A stretch of DNA of 60,594 nt, from IMG/VR virus record IMGVR_UViG_3300042549_005527, positions 1-60,594 of that record. One strand, 5' to 3'. Positions 8,405-14,501 of this stretch are shown here, piece after piece. Numbering within the stretch: position 1 is the first letter of the stretch; each line of letters starts with the position of its first letter. The translations under genes and the position numbers were made by a program. The stretch comes from a virus. Under the pieces are notes generated by a model, which saw only the letters and a program-made list of their open reading frames with translations, was not told the origin of the DNA and searched no databases.

Positions 8405-8459
8405 CTTTGTTGAATGCTGGACTCATTTCCTTCGTCGCTCGGCCCAGCATTCAACAAAG
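8405..8459 (-). terminator. Large hairpin (16-bp stem) between gene end and next promoter
   Basis: Perfect inverted repeat of 16 bp (8405-8420 with 8444-8459, arm CTTTGTTGAATGCTGG) around a 23-nt loop. It sits between the stop of the gene at 8477 and the -35 box at 8401, so it probably ends that transcript. There is no T tract, so it may instead be a 3'-end stabiliser or an RNase III target. Confidence 0.6.
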
Positions 8460-8476
8460 GGCTCGCGCCCTCTGTG

Positions 8477-8827
8477 TCAGTCCATACGTGAGCCGGCGTA
8501 GACCTTTTCCAAGCCCAGCTTCTGCTTCAGCACCTCTGCGTAGGCATAGGCACCTGCTTCCAAAATGTCCAAGCTCTGTGCGGCCGCCTTGCCCGGGTTC
8601 CACAATTGCAACGAGCCGGTGTAGTCCTTGCGGAAGCCTGCGGCCTGCAGGGCCTTGCCCAGTTTGCTGTTGCTACGCACGCCCCACACATTGACCCAAG
8701 CAAAGCCACATGCGCCGCGGTCACCGCCCAGTGCGGCCAGTGTCTGCTTGCAGGCTGTACGGGCTTGGTGGGCGGCTTCGTTGCAGGCGTCTTGCACGAG
8801 GTCCAGGTTAAAGTCTTTTGCAGTCAT
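8477..8827 (-). CDS. Conserved phage protein (116 aa), GACGFAWV type
   Basis: Carries the motif GACGFAWVNVWG (about residues 37-48) followed by a Gly/Lys-rich segment and an amphipathic helix. I recognise the central motif from other large phages, where it has no assigned function. ATG start, single gene behind its own promoter. Confidence 0.7.
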   Translation of the reverse strand: MTAKDFNLDLVQDACNEAAHQARTACKQTLAALGGDRGACGFAWVNVWGVRSNSKLGKALQAAGFRKDYTGSLQLWNPGKAAAQSLDILEAGAYAYAEVLKQKLGLEKVYAGSRMD

Positions 8828-8857
8828 TTAGTGCTCCTGTTGTGTTAGTGTGTATGT

Positions 8858-8886
8858 ATTATAGTCTCAATTTGTCAATCTGTCAA
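8858..8886 (-). promoter_or_regulatory. Sigma70 promoter for the gene starting at 8827
   Basis: TTGACA and TATAAT, 17-bp spacer. Confidence 0.9.
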
Positions 8887-8889
8887 CCG

Positions 8890-8908
8890 ACCCTATTCTC
8901 TGTAGGGT
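8890..8908 (-). terminator. Short hairpin ending the small RNA
   Basis: ACCCTA/TAGGGT arms with a 7-nt loop, placed 3 bp before the -35 box of the next promoter. There is no clear T tract. Confidence 0.45.
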
Positions 8909-9016
8909 TATTATATCCGTTGCCCCACCTAAGTGCCCTAGTTCCTCTAGGGCTTTAACACTGTTCCTCAGCGTCCTTAAATGCTCTTTACTTCAGCAAC
9001 CTTATTCTTTCTTCTT
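8890..9016 (-). ncRNA. Candidate small RNA of about 125 nt
   Basis: A perfect sigma70 promoter (9051-9023) is followed by about 115 bp with no ATG in any frame on this strand, then a hairpin and the next promoter. The transcript would contain a perfect 7-bp stem with a 5-nt loop at 8935-8953 (GCCCTAG arms). The start near 9016 is inferred from promoter spacing. It could instead be an unusually long leader for the next gene, but an independent promoter follows. Confidence 0.55.
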
Positions 9017-9022
9017 GTATGT

Positions 9023-9051
9023 ATTATAACGTCTTTTCAAAGACCTGTCAA
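9023..9051 (-). promoter_or_regulatory. Sigma70 promoter for the candidate small RNA
   Basis: TTGACA and TATAAT, 17-bp spacer. The spacer contains the palindrome GTCTTTGAAAAGAC. Confidence 0.88.
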
Positions 9052-9063
9052 CCAGTAGGGCTA

Positions 9064-9414
9064 TTAGCTAGCCCGCACTCGTTGCGCCACTGCCTCGAGC
9101 TTCTTGTCGTTAGTGTTCACTAACATATAGGTATCGTATTCCACCATGTCAAAACGCTGGAACTGGAACTCTACGCCCTGTGCTTTGAGCACTCGGTTAA
9201 CTTCTACTAGGGTAGCTTCTGCCACTGCAATGCCCACACGGACATCAATGTCTTCTACTTCTTCAAATTTAGCCTTGGCCAGGATGTCTTCTATGTTGCT
9301 GGGGCTGTCCAGGACTAGGAACTTGCGGAGCTTCTTGTTTAAGCTCTCGTTGCAGTAGTCCTCTAGGTGGTCACCTAGTTCGTTGCTGTCTATGTCTTTA
9401 AGTGTCTTAGCCAT
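9064..9414 (-). CDS. Hypothetical protein (116 aa)
   Basis: Starts at the ATG at 9414 behind AAGGGAGCGACAG; the longer frame is read-through of the promoter. Acidic, mixed alpha/beta protein without recognised motifs. Single gene between two promoters. Confidence 0.65.
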   Translation of the reverse strand: MAKTLKDIDSNELGDHLEDYCNESLNKKLRKFLVLDSPSNIEDILAKAKFEEVEDIDVRVGIAVAEATLVEVNRVLKAQGVEFQFQRFDMVEYDTYMLVNTNDKKLEAVAQRVRAS

Positions 9415-9444
9415 CTGTCGCTCCCTTTGTGTTAGTGTGTATGT

Positions 9445-9473
9445 ATTATAACAAGGTTTTGCCAAGTTGTCAA
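9445..9473 (-). promoter_or_regulatory. Sigma70 promoter for the gene starting at 9414
   Basis: TTGACA and TATAAT, 17-bp spacer acttggcaaaaccttgt, one of the GGTAAAACC-type spacers. Confidence 0.92.
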
Positions 9474-9476
9474 CTG

Positions 9477-9677
9477 TTATTTTGAAGAACTTGTGTGGCT
9501 TTTAAACAACATGCCCGATAGGAAGTTCACGCCCCATGCTTGCAACAAGGTGATCTCTTTGAGTCCAAACAGTTCAGGCATGAGCCAGTCCCACAGCCAC
9601 ATGGTAGGCAGTGCCATGATCAGACTCAGCGCAACCAAAAAGGCCACGGCTGTAACGATGGTTCCAATGATGTGCAT
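9477..9677 (-). CDS. Small conserved membrane protein (66 aa)
   Basis: A hydrophobic N-terminal helix (residues 2-25) is followed by LWDWLMPELFGLKEITLLQAW and a second hydrophobic segment. The pattern LWxWLMPxLFGL is recurrent in small phage and bacterial membrane proteins of unknown function. Second gene of a two-gene unit, 4 bp after its neighbour. Confidence 0.7.
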   Translation of the reverse strand: MHIIGTIVTAVAFLVALSLIMALPTMWLWDWLMPELFGLKEITLLQAWGVNFLSGMLFKSHTSSSK

Positions 9678-9681
9678 GGTA

Positions 9682-9906
9682 TTACTTTGGTTGGTTCAGC
9701 TGGTTCAATGTTTCTTCGTATTCCAAACGACTCAGGACCACGCCGTACATGCTATAGACCAGGAGTGCGATGCTGCCTGCACCCAGGGTGAACAGGATCT
9801 GATCGCGTGTCAGCTGTTCCAGGATCAGTGTGACGCCAATGCTGGATACAAGGATGCCGGCCACGATGCCTGCGGTTTGGAGGATTGCTCTTTGTTTAAC
9901 TGTCAT
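9682..9906 (-). CDS. Small membrane protein (74 aa)
   Basis: Two predicted transmembrane helices (about 8-28 and 36-56) and a short charged C-terminal tail. ATG behind AAAGGAAACACC. First gene of the unit with the membrane protein at 9477. Function unknown. Confidence 0.68.
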   Translation of the reverse strand: MTVKQRAILQTAGIVAGILVSSIGVTLILEQLTRDQILFTLGAGSIALLVYSMYGVVLSRLEYEETLNQLNQPK

Positions 9907-9929
9907 GGTGTTTCCTTTTTCAAAGAAGT

Positions 9930-9959
9930 ATTATAGCATAGATCGCTAACGGTTGTCAA
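9930..9959 (-). promoter_or_regulatory. Sigma70 promoter for the two membrane-protein genes
   Basis: TTGACA and TATAAT, 18-bp spacer. The TGA stop of the gene at 9956 lies inside the -35 hexamer. Confidence 0.88.
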
Positions 9960-10195
9960 GCGATTTCTTTGTAGACTTTGTAGCCAGAGCCGCTTAGAAC
10001 ACGGATGGCCGCTTTAATCTCTTGAGCCTTGCGCTCGTAGTATTCCAACATCTCACGCACACCTTTGAGGGTGGCTTCATCGTGAGTTTCATTGAAGAAG
10101 GTGTGCGTGAACAGGTAGATCCTCTTGCCGTCTTCATCTCGGCTCTCTTGGATGGTGCCGAAGTTCTTGTATGTATGTATTTCGTTCTGTTTCAT
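9956..10195 (-). CDS. Hypothetical protein (79 aa)
   Basis: An N-terminal beta-type half (RIYLFTHTF) is followed by a helical, charged half (MLEYYERKAQEIKAAI). No family recognised. ATG at 10195 behind AGGAGCACATT. Its stop is embedded in the next promoter. Confidence 0.65.
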   Translation of the reverse strand: MKQNEIHTYKNFGTIQESRDEDGKRIYLFTHTFFNETHDEATLKGVREMLEYYERKAQEIKAAIRVLSGSGYKVYKEIA

Positions 10196-10219
10196 AATGT
10201 GCTCCTAGTGTGTAAGTGT

Positions 10220-10248
10220 ATTATACGATCAAAGACGGAAACGGTCAA
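10220..10248 (-). promoter_or_regulatory. Sigma70 promoter for the gene starting at 10195
   Basis: TTGACC and TATAAT, 17-bp spacer. The -35 box and most of the spacer lie inside the coding 3' end of the gene at 10229. Confidence 0.85.
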
Positions 10249-10456
10249 GCACTGAGTTGGCTTCTGTCAACGGCATCTGTGCCACAAGGTTGTCCATCTC
10301 TGCCAGCAGGATCATGCGTTGGAGGCGCATGGCTTCGGCACGATCTTCAGGATCCAGTGCCGCCAGGAACTCATCAAAGTCCTCCATGGTGTCACAAGCC
10401 CACATCTCATCCAGCAGGCTCACTTGATACTGTGTCAGTCCGTTGATTTCAATCAT
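10229..10456 (-). CDS. Conserved small phage protein (75 aa), acidic helical
   Basis: Begins MIEINGLTQYQVSLLDEMW and is largely helical and acidic, ending VLDRFRL. The opening motif and the RMILL segment recur in small phage proteins of unknown function. Third gene of a three-gene unit. Its ATG overlaps the upstream TAA as TAATG. Confidence 0.68.
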   Translation of the reverse strand: MIEINGLTQYQVSLLDEMWACDTMEDFDEFLAALDPEDRAEAMRLQRMILLAEMDNLVAQMPLTEANSVLDRFRL

Positions 10457-10539
10457 TAAAATTCTCCCATGATGATGAGTGCCAAGCCCATTACAATCAC
10501 GGGCATCATTACAATGGCTAGGTTGATGATTGCTTGCAT
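10456..10539 (-). CDS. Very small membrane peptide (27 aa)
   Basis: ATG at 10539 behind AAGGAGTATTGAA, followed by an almost wholly hydrophobic peptide (AIINLAIVMMPVIVMGLALII) ending GEF. It fills the gap between two coupled genes and overlaps the downstream ATG by 1 bp, which supports real translation. Single transmembrane helix; function unknown. Confidence 0.6.
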   Translation of the reverse strand: MQAIINLAIVMMPVIVMGLALIIMGEF

Positions 10540-10540
10540 T

Positions 10541-10762
10541 TCAATACTCCTTGAAGTCGCCGGATTCTTCGTTGTCGTTGTAGCCTGCGGTGTAGGCCAC
10601 AATCTCGTCGGCTGTCATGTCCTTCAGTTCCACACGGGGTGTAGTTGATGTGGCACCTGTGTAGTAGTGAGGATTGTAGTTCCTGCGGTAGTAGCTGTCT
10701 GCCATGCCGCGATCGTAAGGACCACCGTGTCGTGTGTCCATCTCAATGTGTTCTCTAATCAT
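10541..10762 (-). CDS. Conserved small phage protein (73 aa)
   Basis: RGMADSYYRRNYNPHYY in the N-terminal half and EIVAYTAGYNDNEESGDFKEY at the C-terminus resemble a small family seen in other large phages, function unknown. First gene of a three-gene unit. Its TGA is one base before the ATG of the 27-aa peptide. Confidence 0.7.
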   Translation of the reverse strand: MIREHIEMDTRHGGPYDRGMADSYYRRNYNPHYYTGATSTTPRVELKDMTADEIVAYTAGYNDNEESGDFKEY

Positions 10763-10788
10763 CTTTGCTCCTTAGTGTCTATGTGTGT

Positions 10789-10817
10789 ATTATAACAGGG
10801 TTTGGATAACCCGTCAA
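10789..10817 (-). promoter_or_regulatory. Sigma70 promoter for the gene starting at 10762
   Basis: TTGACG and TATAAT, 17-bp spacer. Confidence 0.86.
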
Positions 10818-10826
10818 CCTCAAGGG

Positions 10827-11144
10827 TTACCAAGCAAGTTCTTGCGGACCGTATGTGATGCGGCCTTCGTAGTCCAACTGGCTCTGCTCAAACTCAGTCA
10901 GGTAGTTGTCTGCTACGATGCGCCAGTCGATGATGTGCTCGCGGAAGTGATCGTTGTCGCATTCGATCTGCGAGCGAAGGGCCATGATGGCCACAGTGGC
11001 ATCAGCCTGGCCGCCTTTGAACTTCTTGATCACATAGTCCGAGCCGCCTTTGAACTTCCAGTACTGTGGGCAAGCACCCGTGCCGTCCCAGTCATGGGCA
11101 CCGTAGTTTTCTTGGGTCTGTGTAGTGATTAACAGTTTAGCCAT
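10827..11144 (-). CDS. Conserved phage protein (105 aa), NYGAHDWDG type
   Basis: From the ATG at 11144. MAKLLITTQTQENYGAHDWDG followed by PQYWKFKGGSDYVI is a recognisable small phage family with no known role. The longer upstream frame is read-through of the promoter. Single gene. Confidence 0.72.
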   Translation of the reverse strand: MAKLLITTQTQENYGAHDWDGTGACPQYWKFKGGSDYVIKKFKGGQADATVAIMALRSQIECDNDHFREHIIDWRIVADNYLTEFEQSQLDYEGRITYGPQELAW

Positions 11145-11171
11145 TGTGTGCTCCTTAGTGTCTATGTGTGT

Positions 11172-11200
11172 ATTATAACAAGGTTTTAGTACCCTGTCAA
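11172..11200 (-). promoter_or_regulatory. Sigma70 promoter for the gene starting at 11144
   Basis: TTGACA and TATAAT, 17-bp spacer. The -35 box lies in the loop of a short ACCCT/AGGGT inverted repeat (11191-11210). Confidence 0.92.
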
Positions 11201-11212
11201 CCTGTAGGGTCT

Positions 11213-11515
11213 TTAGCGAATGCAACCCAGGTATCTGCCAAACTGATCATAGGCAGGAATGCAACTCACCGCAGGCGGCTGGTACTGTGGGCTGTACACT
11301 GGAGGAGTGCGGTACTCGTACACCTGTGGATAACCTATCTGCGGTTGAGGTGCGTAGATCACTTGCGGTTGAGGTGCGTAGATCACGCGAGGCTGGGCGA
11401 CCTGCTGGATCAGTGTAACTGCACCAATCACTGCCAAAAAATCACGTCCGTTCTGTGCTTGAGCCGAACCCACGGCACTGAGAGCAATCAAACCTGCGAT
11501 TAGAACTTTTTTCAT
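11213..11515 (-). CDS. Secreted or periplasmic protein with YAPQP repeats (100 aa)
   Basis: A clear Sec signal peptide (MKKVLIAGLIALSAVGSAQA, cleavage after residue 20) is followed by a short hydrophobic segment and a Pro/Tyr/Gln-rich region with direct repeats (VIYAPQPQ twice). Two Cys in the last 20 residues (SCIP and GCIR) could form a disulfide. Export of an early phage protein suggests an envelope role, such as blocking superinfection, but nothing proves it. Confidence 0.72.
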   Translation of the reverse strand: MKKVLIAGLIALSAVGSAQAQNGRDFLAVIGAVTLIQQVAQPRVIYAPQPQVIYAPQPQIGYPQVYEYRTPPVYSPQYQPPAVSCIPAYDQFGRYLGCIR

Positions 11516-11543
11516 ATTAGACTCCTTGTTTGTCTATGTATGT

Positions 11544-11572
11544 ATTATATATCCAAACAGCCCAATTGTCAA
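11544..11572 (-). promoter_or_regulatory. Sigma70 promoter for the secreted protein
   Basis: TTGACA and TATAAT, 17-bp spacer. The TGA of the gene at 11569 is inside the -35 box. Confidence 0.9.
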
Positions 11573-11766
11573 CTGATTTCTTCGAAAGTCCTGCCTTTTA
11601 GGTCCAGTTTTAGCGGAGTCTTCAACTTGCGAACCTGATCCGAACCGTGTGGCACATACGCAACACAGGTGGCTTGACGACCTGAGGGCCGGGCATCGAA
11701 CACATAGATATGGTTGGGGCACTGTTCTGCCCACTCGGTAGTCTCTTGATAGATGTAGTGTTTCAT
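11569..11766 (-). CDS. Hypothetical protein (65 aa)
   Basis: From the ATG at 11766, which overlaps the upstream TAA as TAATG. Contains FDARPSGRQATCVAYVP and a basic middle. A longer frame to 11862 runs through the upstream small gene and is rejected. No family recognised. Confidence 0.62.
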   Translation of the reverse strand: MKHYIYQETTEWAEQCPNHIYVFDARPSGRQATCVAYVPHGSDQVRKLKTPLKLDLKGRTFEEIS

Positions 11767-11879
11767 TAGATGCTCGCAATCATTGCCAGAACAGCCATGC
11801 CCCAGATTGCTATGACCTGGACGATGCCAAAGTAGAACAGGAAGTAAATCACTGTAATCCAACCAATCAATTTCAGCAT
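11766..11879 (-). CDS. Very small membrane peptide (37 aa)
   Basis: ATG at 11879 behind AAGGAGCACAG. Nearly all residues are hydrophobic (LIGWITVIYFLFYFGIVQVI and onward), giving one long or two short transmembrane helices. It sits directly after a promoter and couples to the next gene. Function unknown. Confidence 0.65.
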   Translation of the reverse strand: MLKLIGWITVIYFLFYFGIVQVIAIWGMAVLAMIASI

Positions 11880-11904
11880 CTGTGCTCCTTGTTGCGATGT
11901 ATGT

Positions 11905-11933
11905 ATTATAGCATCAATCTATCTGCACGTCAA
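11905..11933 (-). promoter_or_regulatory. Sigma70 promoter for the gene starting at 11879
   Basis: TTGACG and TATAAT, 17-bp spacer. The -35 lies inside the last codons of the gene at 11914. Confidence 0.85.
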
Positions 11934-12111
11934 CCACTTGACCATCGCGGAACACGAAGTAGAGGTTCATGTTGCTGTAATAGACCCAGACACATTCGTT
12001 GCCCTTGGTCATAGTGTAGTGGGTCACACGAGGCCAGTTCCGGGTCATGTAGTCCTCAACCAGGATCACTTCCAGCGGGTTGAGGTCAGGGTGTATACTA
12101 ATGTCACGCAC
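11914..12111 (-). CDS. Hypothetical protein (65 aa)
   Basis: Small alpha/beta protein with a C-terminal beta-type segment (CVWVYYSNMNLYFVF). Overlaps the upstream gene by 8 bp. Its last codons double as the -35 region of the next promoter. No family recognised. Confidence 0.62.
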   Translation of the reverse strand: MRDISIHPDLNPLEVILVEDYMTRNWPRVTHYTMTKGNECVWVYYSNMNLYFVFRDGQVVDVQID

Positions 12112-12316
12112 GGTCCAGCATCCTCATCAGTTCGTTGTTCAGGTAGTCCATCTCCGACCGCTCCACGTAGAAGTCAGTGGTTGGATCGTAGTAGGCACCT
12201 TCCTTTGGATCGTAGTACAAGACACGACCGGAGAAGTTGAACGGACCTTCCAGGCCCTTGCGTGGGCCGTACTTGTCGCGCATCCGATCCATTGTGTCCA
12301 AAACCTTGTATCCCAT
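12104..12316 (-). CDS. Conserved small phage protein (70 aa)
   Basis: MGYKVLDTMDRM followed by FNFSGRVLYYDPKEGAYYDPTTDFYV resembles a small phage family of unknown role. ATG behind AAGGAGCACACT. First of a two-gene unit. Confidence 0.68.
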   Translation of the reverse strand: MGYKVLDTMDRMRDKYGPRKGLEGPFNFSGRVLYYDPKEGAYYDPTTDFYVERSEMDYLNNELMRMLDRA

Positions 12317-12342
12317 AGTGTGCTCCTTGTTGCGATGTATGT

Positions 12343-12371
12343 ATTATAACACCTTTTGGACAACCCGTCAA
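12343..12371 (-). promoter_or_regulatory. Sigma70 promoter for the gene starting at 12316
   Basis: TTGACG and TATAAT, 17-bp spacer. The TGA of the gene at 12368 lies in the -35 box. Confidence 0.86.
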
Positions 12372-12556
12372 CCAATTTGTTGAATCTCTGCCCTCCAGTA
12401 GCACTCACGGCTACCACCTGTTTCCCAGTGCGCCTTGTAGGCACGGGCTTCTTCCAGTGTGGTGTAGAAGCGAGTGTCATCAGGGTCAACACGTTGGACT
12501 CCGCTGTCGTATTCAGTGACTGTGACTTTGTACAGTGTGCCTGGCTCAACTCTCAT
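12368..12556 (-). CDS. Hypothetical protein (62 aa)
   Basis: From the ATG at 12556. Acidic, with TRFYTTLEEARAYKAHW in the middle. No family recognised. Single gene whose stop is shared with the next -35 box. Confidence 0.62.
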   Translation of the reverse strand: MRVEPGTLYKVTVTEYDSGVQRVDPDDTRFYTTLEEARAYKAHWETGGSRECYWRAEIQQIG

Positions 12557-12580
12557 ACACTTCTCCTTCTGTGTAAGTGT

Positions 12581-12609
12581 ATTATAACACTGTTTGAAAG
12601 ACCCGTCAA
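12581..12609 (-). promoter_or_regulatory. Sigma70 promoter for the gene starting at 12556
   Basis: TTGACG and TATAAT, 17-bp spacer. Confidence 0.86.
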
Positions 12610-12625
12610 CCAGTCGGGATATAGA

Positions 12626-12700
12626 TGAACCCCGCAACAGCTTCACAGCGTGGCGGGGTTCGGGGGGTTGCCTGGGACACTACCCCCAGGACTTGGAGCA
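12626..12700 (-). terminator. GC-rich double hairpin after the HTH gene
   Basis: Transcribed leftward, this region first folds GGGGGTAGTGTCCC with flanking CCTGG/CCAGG, then an AACCCCGC/GCGGGGTT stem (about 12628-12661). It follows the stop at 12705 and precedes the next promoter, so it is a likely terminator. GGGGGTAGTGTCCC recurs at 17409-17422 after another gene. Confidence 0.5.
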
Positions 12701-12704
12701 ACTC

Positions 12705-12980
12705 TTAGACTAGACCAAGAGACATTGCTTTGTAACCAGCGGCAATCAACTTGCGGCTTGGTTGACCAATCTCATACTCAGTAACTTGAACACCGTTACC
12801 TGCCTTGCGTGAGTTGCCATAAACAGCAAAACCTGCTTGGCGAATACGTGAGACTTCGGCACTCATGTTCTTGATACCGAAACGGCTAGCGGCTTGGCTA
12901 GCAGAAACCTTCTCACCACTCTTCAACGCTGTGAACAGCTTGTGGGTCTTGGTGCCTTGATTGATGTTGTATGTAGTCAT
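12705..12980 (-). CDS. Helix-turn-helix phage protein (91 aa)
   Basis: From the ATG at 12980. The stretch KVSASQAASRFGIKNMSAEVSRIRQAGF (about residues 24-51) fits a winged-helix or HTH DNA-binding unit. It is followed by a VYGNSRKAGNGVQVTEYEIG wing and a conserved C-terminus IAAGYKAMSLGLV. A recurrent phage family. It is a candidate early regulator of this promoter array, which is inference. Confidence 0.72.
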   Translation of the reverse strand: MTTYNINQGTKTHKLFTALKSGEKVSASQAASRFGIKNMSAEVSRIRQAGFAVYGNSRKAGNGVQVTEYEIGQPSRKLIAAGYKAMSLGLV

Positions 12981-13021
12981 TTTGTTTTCCTTTGTTTTAG
13001 ACTGCTGTGCAGTTATCAACA

Positions 13022-13050
13022 AGTATACAGAAACTGTCTACCAAGGTCAA
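13022..13050 (-). promoter_or_regulatory. Sigma70-like promoter for the HTH gene
   Basis: TTGACC and TATACT, 17-bp spacer. One of the weakest members of the array. The TGA of the gene at 13047 is inside the -35 box. Confidence 0.7.
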
Positions 13051-13265
13051 GCCGCAATCTTGCCAAACTCACGATCAACATAATGACCAATCAGTTTGCG
13101 TTGAATCAGCGTTACCAGATCGCCGTGCTGATCCGAAACAATGAATCGAACTGGACATTTGCCCCAGGTGCCCGAGCGTTGAAACTGGGCAAACCATTTG
13201 CGGTGTTGTTTGTTGTCCGGATCAAATGCAGTCCAAGGACGTCCGATGTAATCTAATCTACTCAT
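13047..13265 (-). CDS. Conserved small phage protein (72 aa)
   Basis: FDPDNKQHRKWFAQFQRSGTWGKCPVRF and VTLIQRKLIGHYVDREF are recognisable from other large phages; function unknown. Its ribosome-binding site (AAGAGGAGATAAC) overlaps the 3' arm of a long hairpin (13273-13358). No sigma70 promoter lies just upstream, so it is probably read from the promoter at 13871-13899 and limited by that hairpin. Confidence 0.7.
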   Translation of the reverse strand: MSRLDYIGRPWTAFDPDNKQHRKWFAQFQRSGTWGKCPVRFIVSDQHGDLVTLIQRKLIGHYVDREFGKIAA

Positions 13266-13272
13266 GTTATCT

Positions 13273-13358
13273 CCTCTTAGTAAAATACACTCACGACATA
13301 GGCCATTGGATCTCCCTGTCTAACCGAACCAACTTCGGCAGTGTATTTTACTAAGAGG
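13273..13358 (-). promoter_or_regulatory. Leader hairpin masking the ribosome-binding site
   Basis: A perfect 19-bp inverted repeat (13273-13291 with 13340-13358) brackets 48 nt that hold a small CCGAA/TTCGG hairpin. In the leftward transcript the 3' arm ends in AAGAGG, the Shine-Dalgarno of the gene at 13265. The structure should block translation or attract RNase III. It may also act as a terminator for the upstream gene. Confidence 0.65.
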
Positions 13359-13367
13359 GGCACTGGG

Positions 13368-13386
13368 CCCCAATACCCCGCTGTAG
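13368..13386 (-). repeat. Single copy of the CTACAGCGGGGTATT element
   Basis: Reads CTACAGCGGGGTATTGGGG on the minus strand, matching the four iteron-like copies at 22291-22461 over 15-16 bp. It lies between a stop codon and the RBS-masking hairpin. Confidence 0.5.
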
Positions 13387-13388
13387 GG

Positions 13389-13814
13389 TTAGAATGGTGC
13401 GTCTTCCAAGTCTGCCAACTGTGCAGTCACTTGGGCTTTGGTCACAGCACTCTTGGCTGGCTTGGTGGCACGAGCGCGAGCAGCAATGGCGTCCAGGCTG
13501 GGCTTGCTCTTAGCAGCCTTCTTGGCAGGAGCCTTGGGTGCAGCCTTGGCCTTGGGTGCAGCTTCTGTTTCGTCGTGCTTGTCTTGATATGCCTCAAGAG
13601 CTTCACGCACCAACTTGTTGCCGTTGTCGAAGTTGATCTTCAACAGGAATGCAACAGCTTCCAACTTGGTCATTGGGTGGGTGAGTTCGATCAGATCGAT
13701 ATCGGAACTGCCGGTCTTGGCCAGGACCTTGACACGCATCTGATCATTGGCAAAGCGGGCTTTGAAAGCGCCAGCACGTTTAGAAACACCTGCAAATTTA
13801 AAAGTCTTAGACAT
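13389..13814 (-). CDS. Conserved phage protein with Ala/Lys-rich linker (141 aa)
   Basis: The N-terminal 80 residues (MSKTFKFAGVSKRAGAFKARF, then NDQMRVKVLAKTG and MTKLEAVAFLLKI) form a compact conserved domain seen in other T4-like phages. A long KAKAAPKAPAKKAAKSK linker and a short C-terminal helix follow. Function unknown; the linker could contact nucleic acid. ATG behind AAGGAGTTATC. Confidence 0.72.
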   Translation of the reverse strand: MSKTFKFAGVSKRAGAFKARFANDQMRVKVLAKTGSSDIDLIELTHPMTKLEAVAFLLKINFDNGNKLVREALEAYQDKHDETEAAPKAKAAPKAPAKKAAKSKPSLDAIAARARATKPAKSAVTKAQVTAQLADLEDAPF

Positions 13815-13870
13815 GATAACTCCTTTGTGTATGTGTGTATGTCTTCTGCGAACCGTTTCGCATTGTATTA

Positions 13871-13899
13871 ATTATAACACCTTTGGACGATGGTGTCAA
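13871..13899 (-). promoter_or_regulatory. Sigma70 promoter for the gene starting at 13814
   Basis: TTGACA and TATAAT, 17-bp spacer. The leader begins with a TGCGAA/TTCGCA hairpin near 13849-13864 that may protect the 5' end. Confidence 0.92.
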
Positions 13900-13908
13900 C
13901 CGTTTTGT

Positions 13909-14091
13909 TCAAGCGCCGTAGTAGGGACTATAGATCTCCTCCTCTTGTGGCGTATCTGCCACACCCATTTCTTGCAATTGGCCCAACACCATTTCGATTG
14001 GGCACTCCAGGGTCAACGCAATCATTCGGGCACTCATGCCGTCAATGTACAGTTGCTCAATGTCGTATGCCAGTTCTGCTACCTTGCTCAT
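13909..14091 (-). CDS. Small HTH-like phage protein (60 aa)
   Basis: MSKVAELAYDIEQLYIDG, then SARMIALTLECPIEMVLGQL, fits a short helix-turn-helix of the type used in recombinase or sigma-like small proteins. Recurrent in aquatic phages; function unknown. Overlaps the upstream gene by 4 bp (ATGA). Confidence 0.7.
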   Translation of the reverse strand: MSKVAELAYDIEQLYIDGMSARMIALTLECPIEMVLGQLQEMGVADTPQEEEIYSPYYGA

Positions 14092-14501
14092 TCCATTTCC
14101 TCCTCTTGTTTCTCTTGTTCAAATGCCATCTCCAACGGAATCCAATTCTCTTGTGTACCGTAGTGACGCACATACCACTGAGCCTTGCCTGCCCAGTTCT
14201 TGCTGAGGATGTAGTCGTACTCCTCGCCGCAGACATTTTTGTAATAGTCCTCAATGTCTTTGTATTTCTCAATCGACAACTCTTCACCGCGCTGAGTGTA
14301 GGCACCTTGTTTAGTTTCCTCAACAGAGTCGCACAGGCTTGAGAAGCCGCCCAAGTCAATCAAGTCACGCAGTTTGAACGGATCGCTGTAGTGATTCAAC
14401 AGGATCTGGCCGTTGTGTGCCAAGTAGCCGTCCCAGTGACAGTAGACTTGCTCGACTGTGCCGTCTGCGAATTCCAATGCGATTGTGCTTCGTGTTCCCA
14501 T
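14088..14501 (-). CDS. Conserved phage protein (137 aa), MGTRSTIALE type
   Basis: Opens MGTRSTIALEFADGTVEQVY followed by CHWDGYLAHNGQILLNHY, a widespread phage family of unknown function. The C-terminus is strongly acidic. ATG behind TAGGAGCACTAA, with a leader of about 120 nt. Confidence 0.75.
   Translation of the reverse strand: MGTRSTIALEFADGTVEQVYCHWDGYLAHNGQILLNHYSDPFKLRDLIDLGGFSSLCDSVEETKQGAYTQRGEELSIEKYKDIEDYYKNVCGEEYDYILSKNWAGKAQWYVRHYGTQENWIPLEMAFEQEKQEEEME

Noticed and set aside
7761-8501. Plus-strand ORF of 246 codons opposite the AAA+ ATPase
   Set aside because: Antisense shadow: Ser/Arg-rich low-complexity translation, no promoter, and the minus-strand Walker motifs are complete.
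9414-9465. N-terminal extensions ending in CYNT on many minus-strand ORFs
   Set aside because: They are translations of the promoter itself (the TTGTTATAATACA stretch); real starts are the later ATGs with good ribosome-binding sites.
11534-11862. Longer alternative frames at the 65-aa gene
   Set aside because: They run through the coupled 37-aa membrane peptide and lack a ribosome-binding site at their starts.
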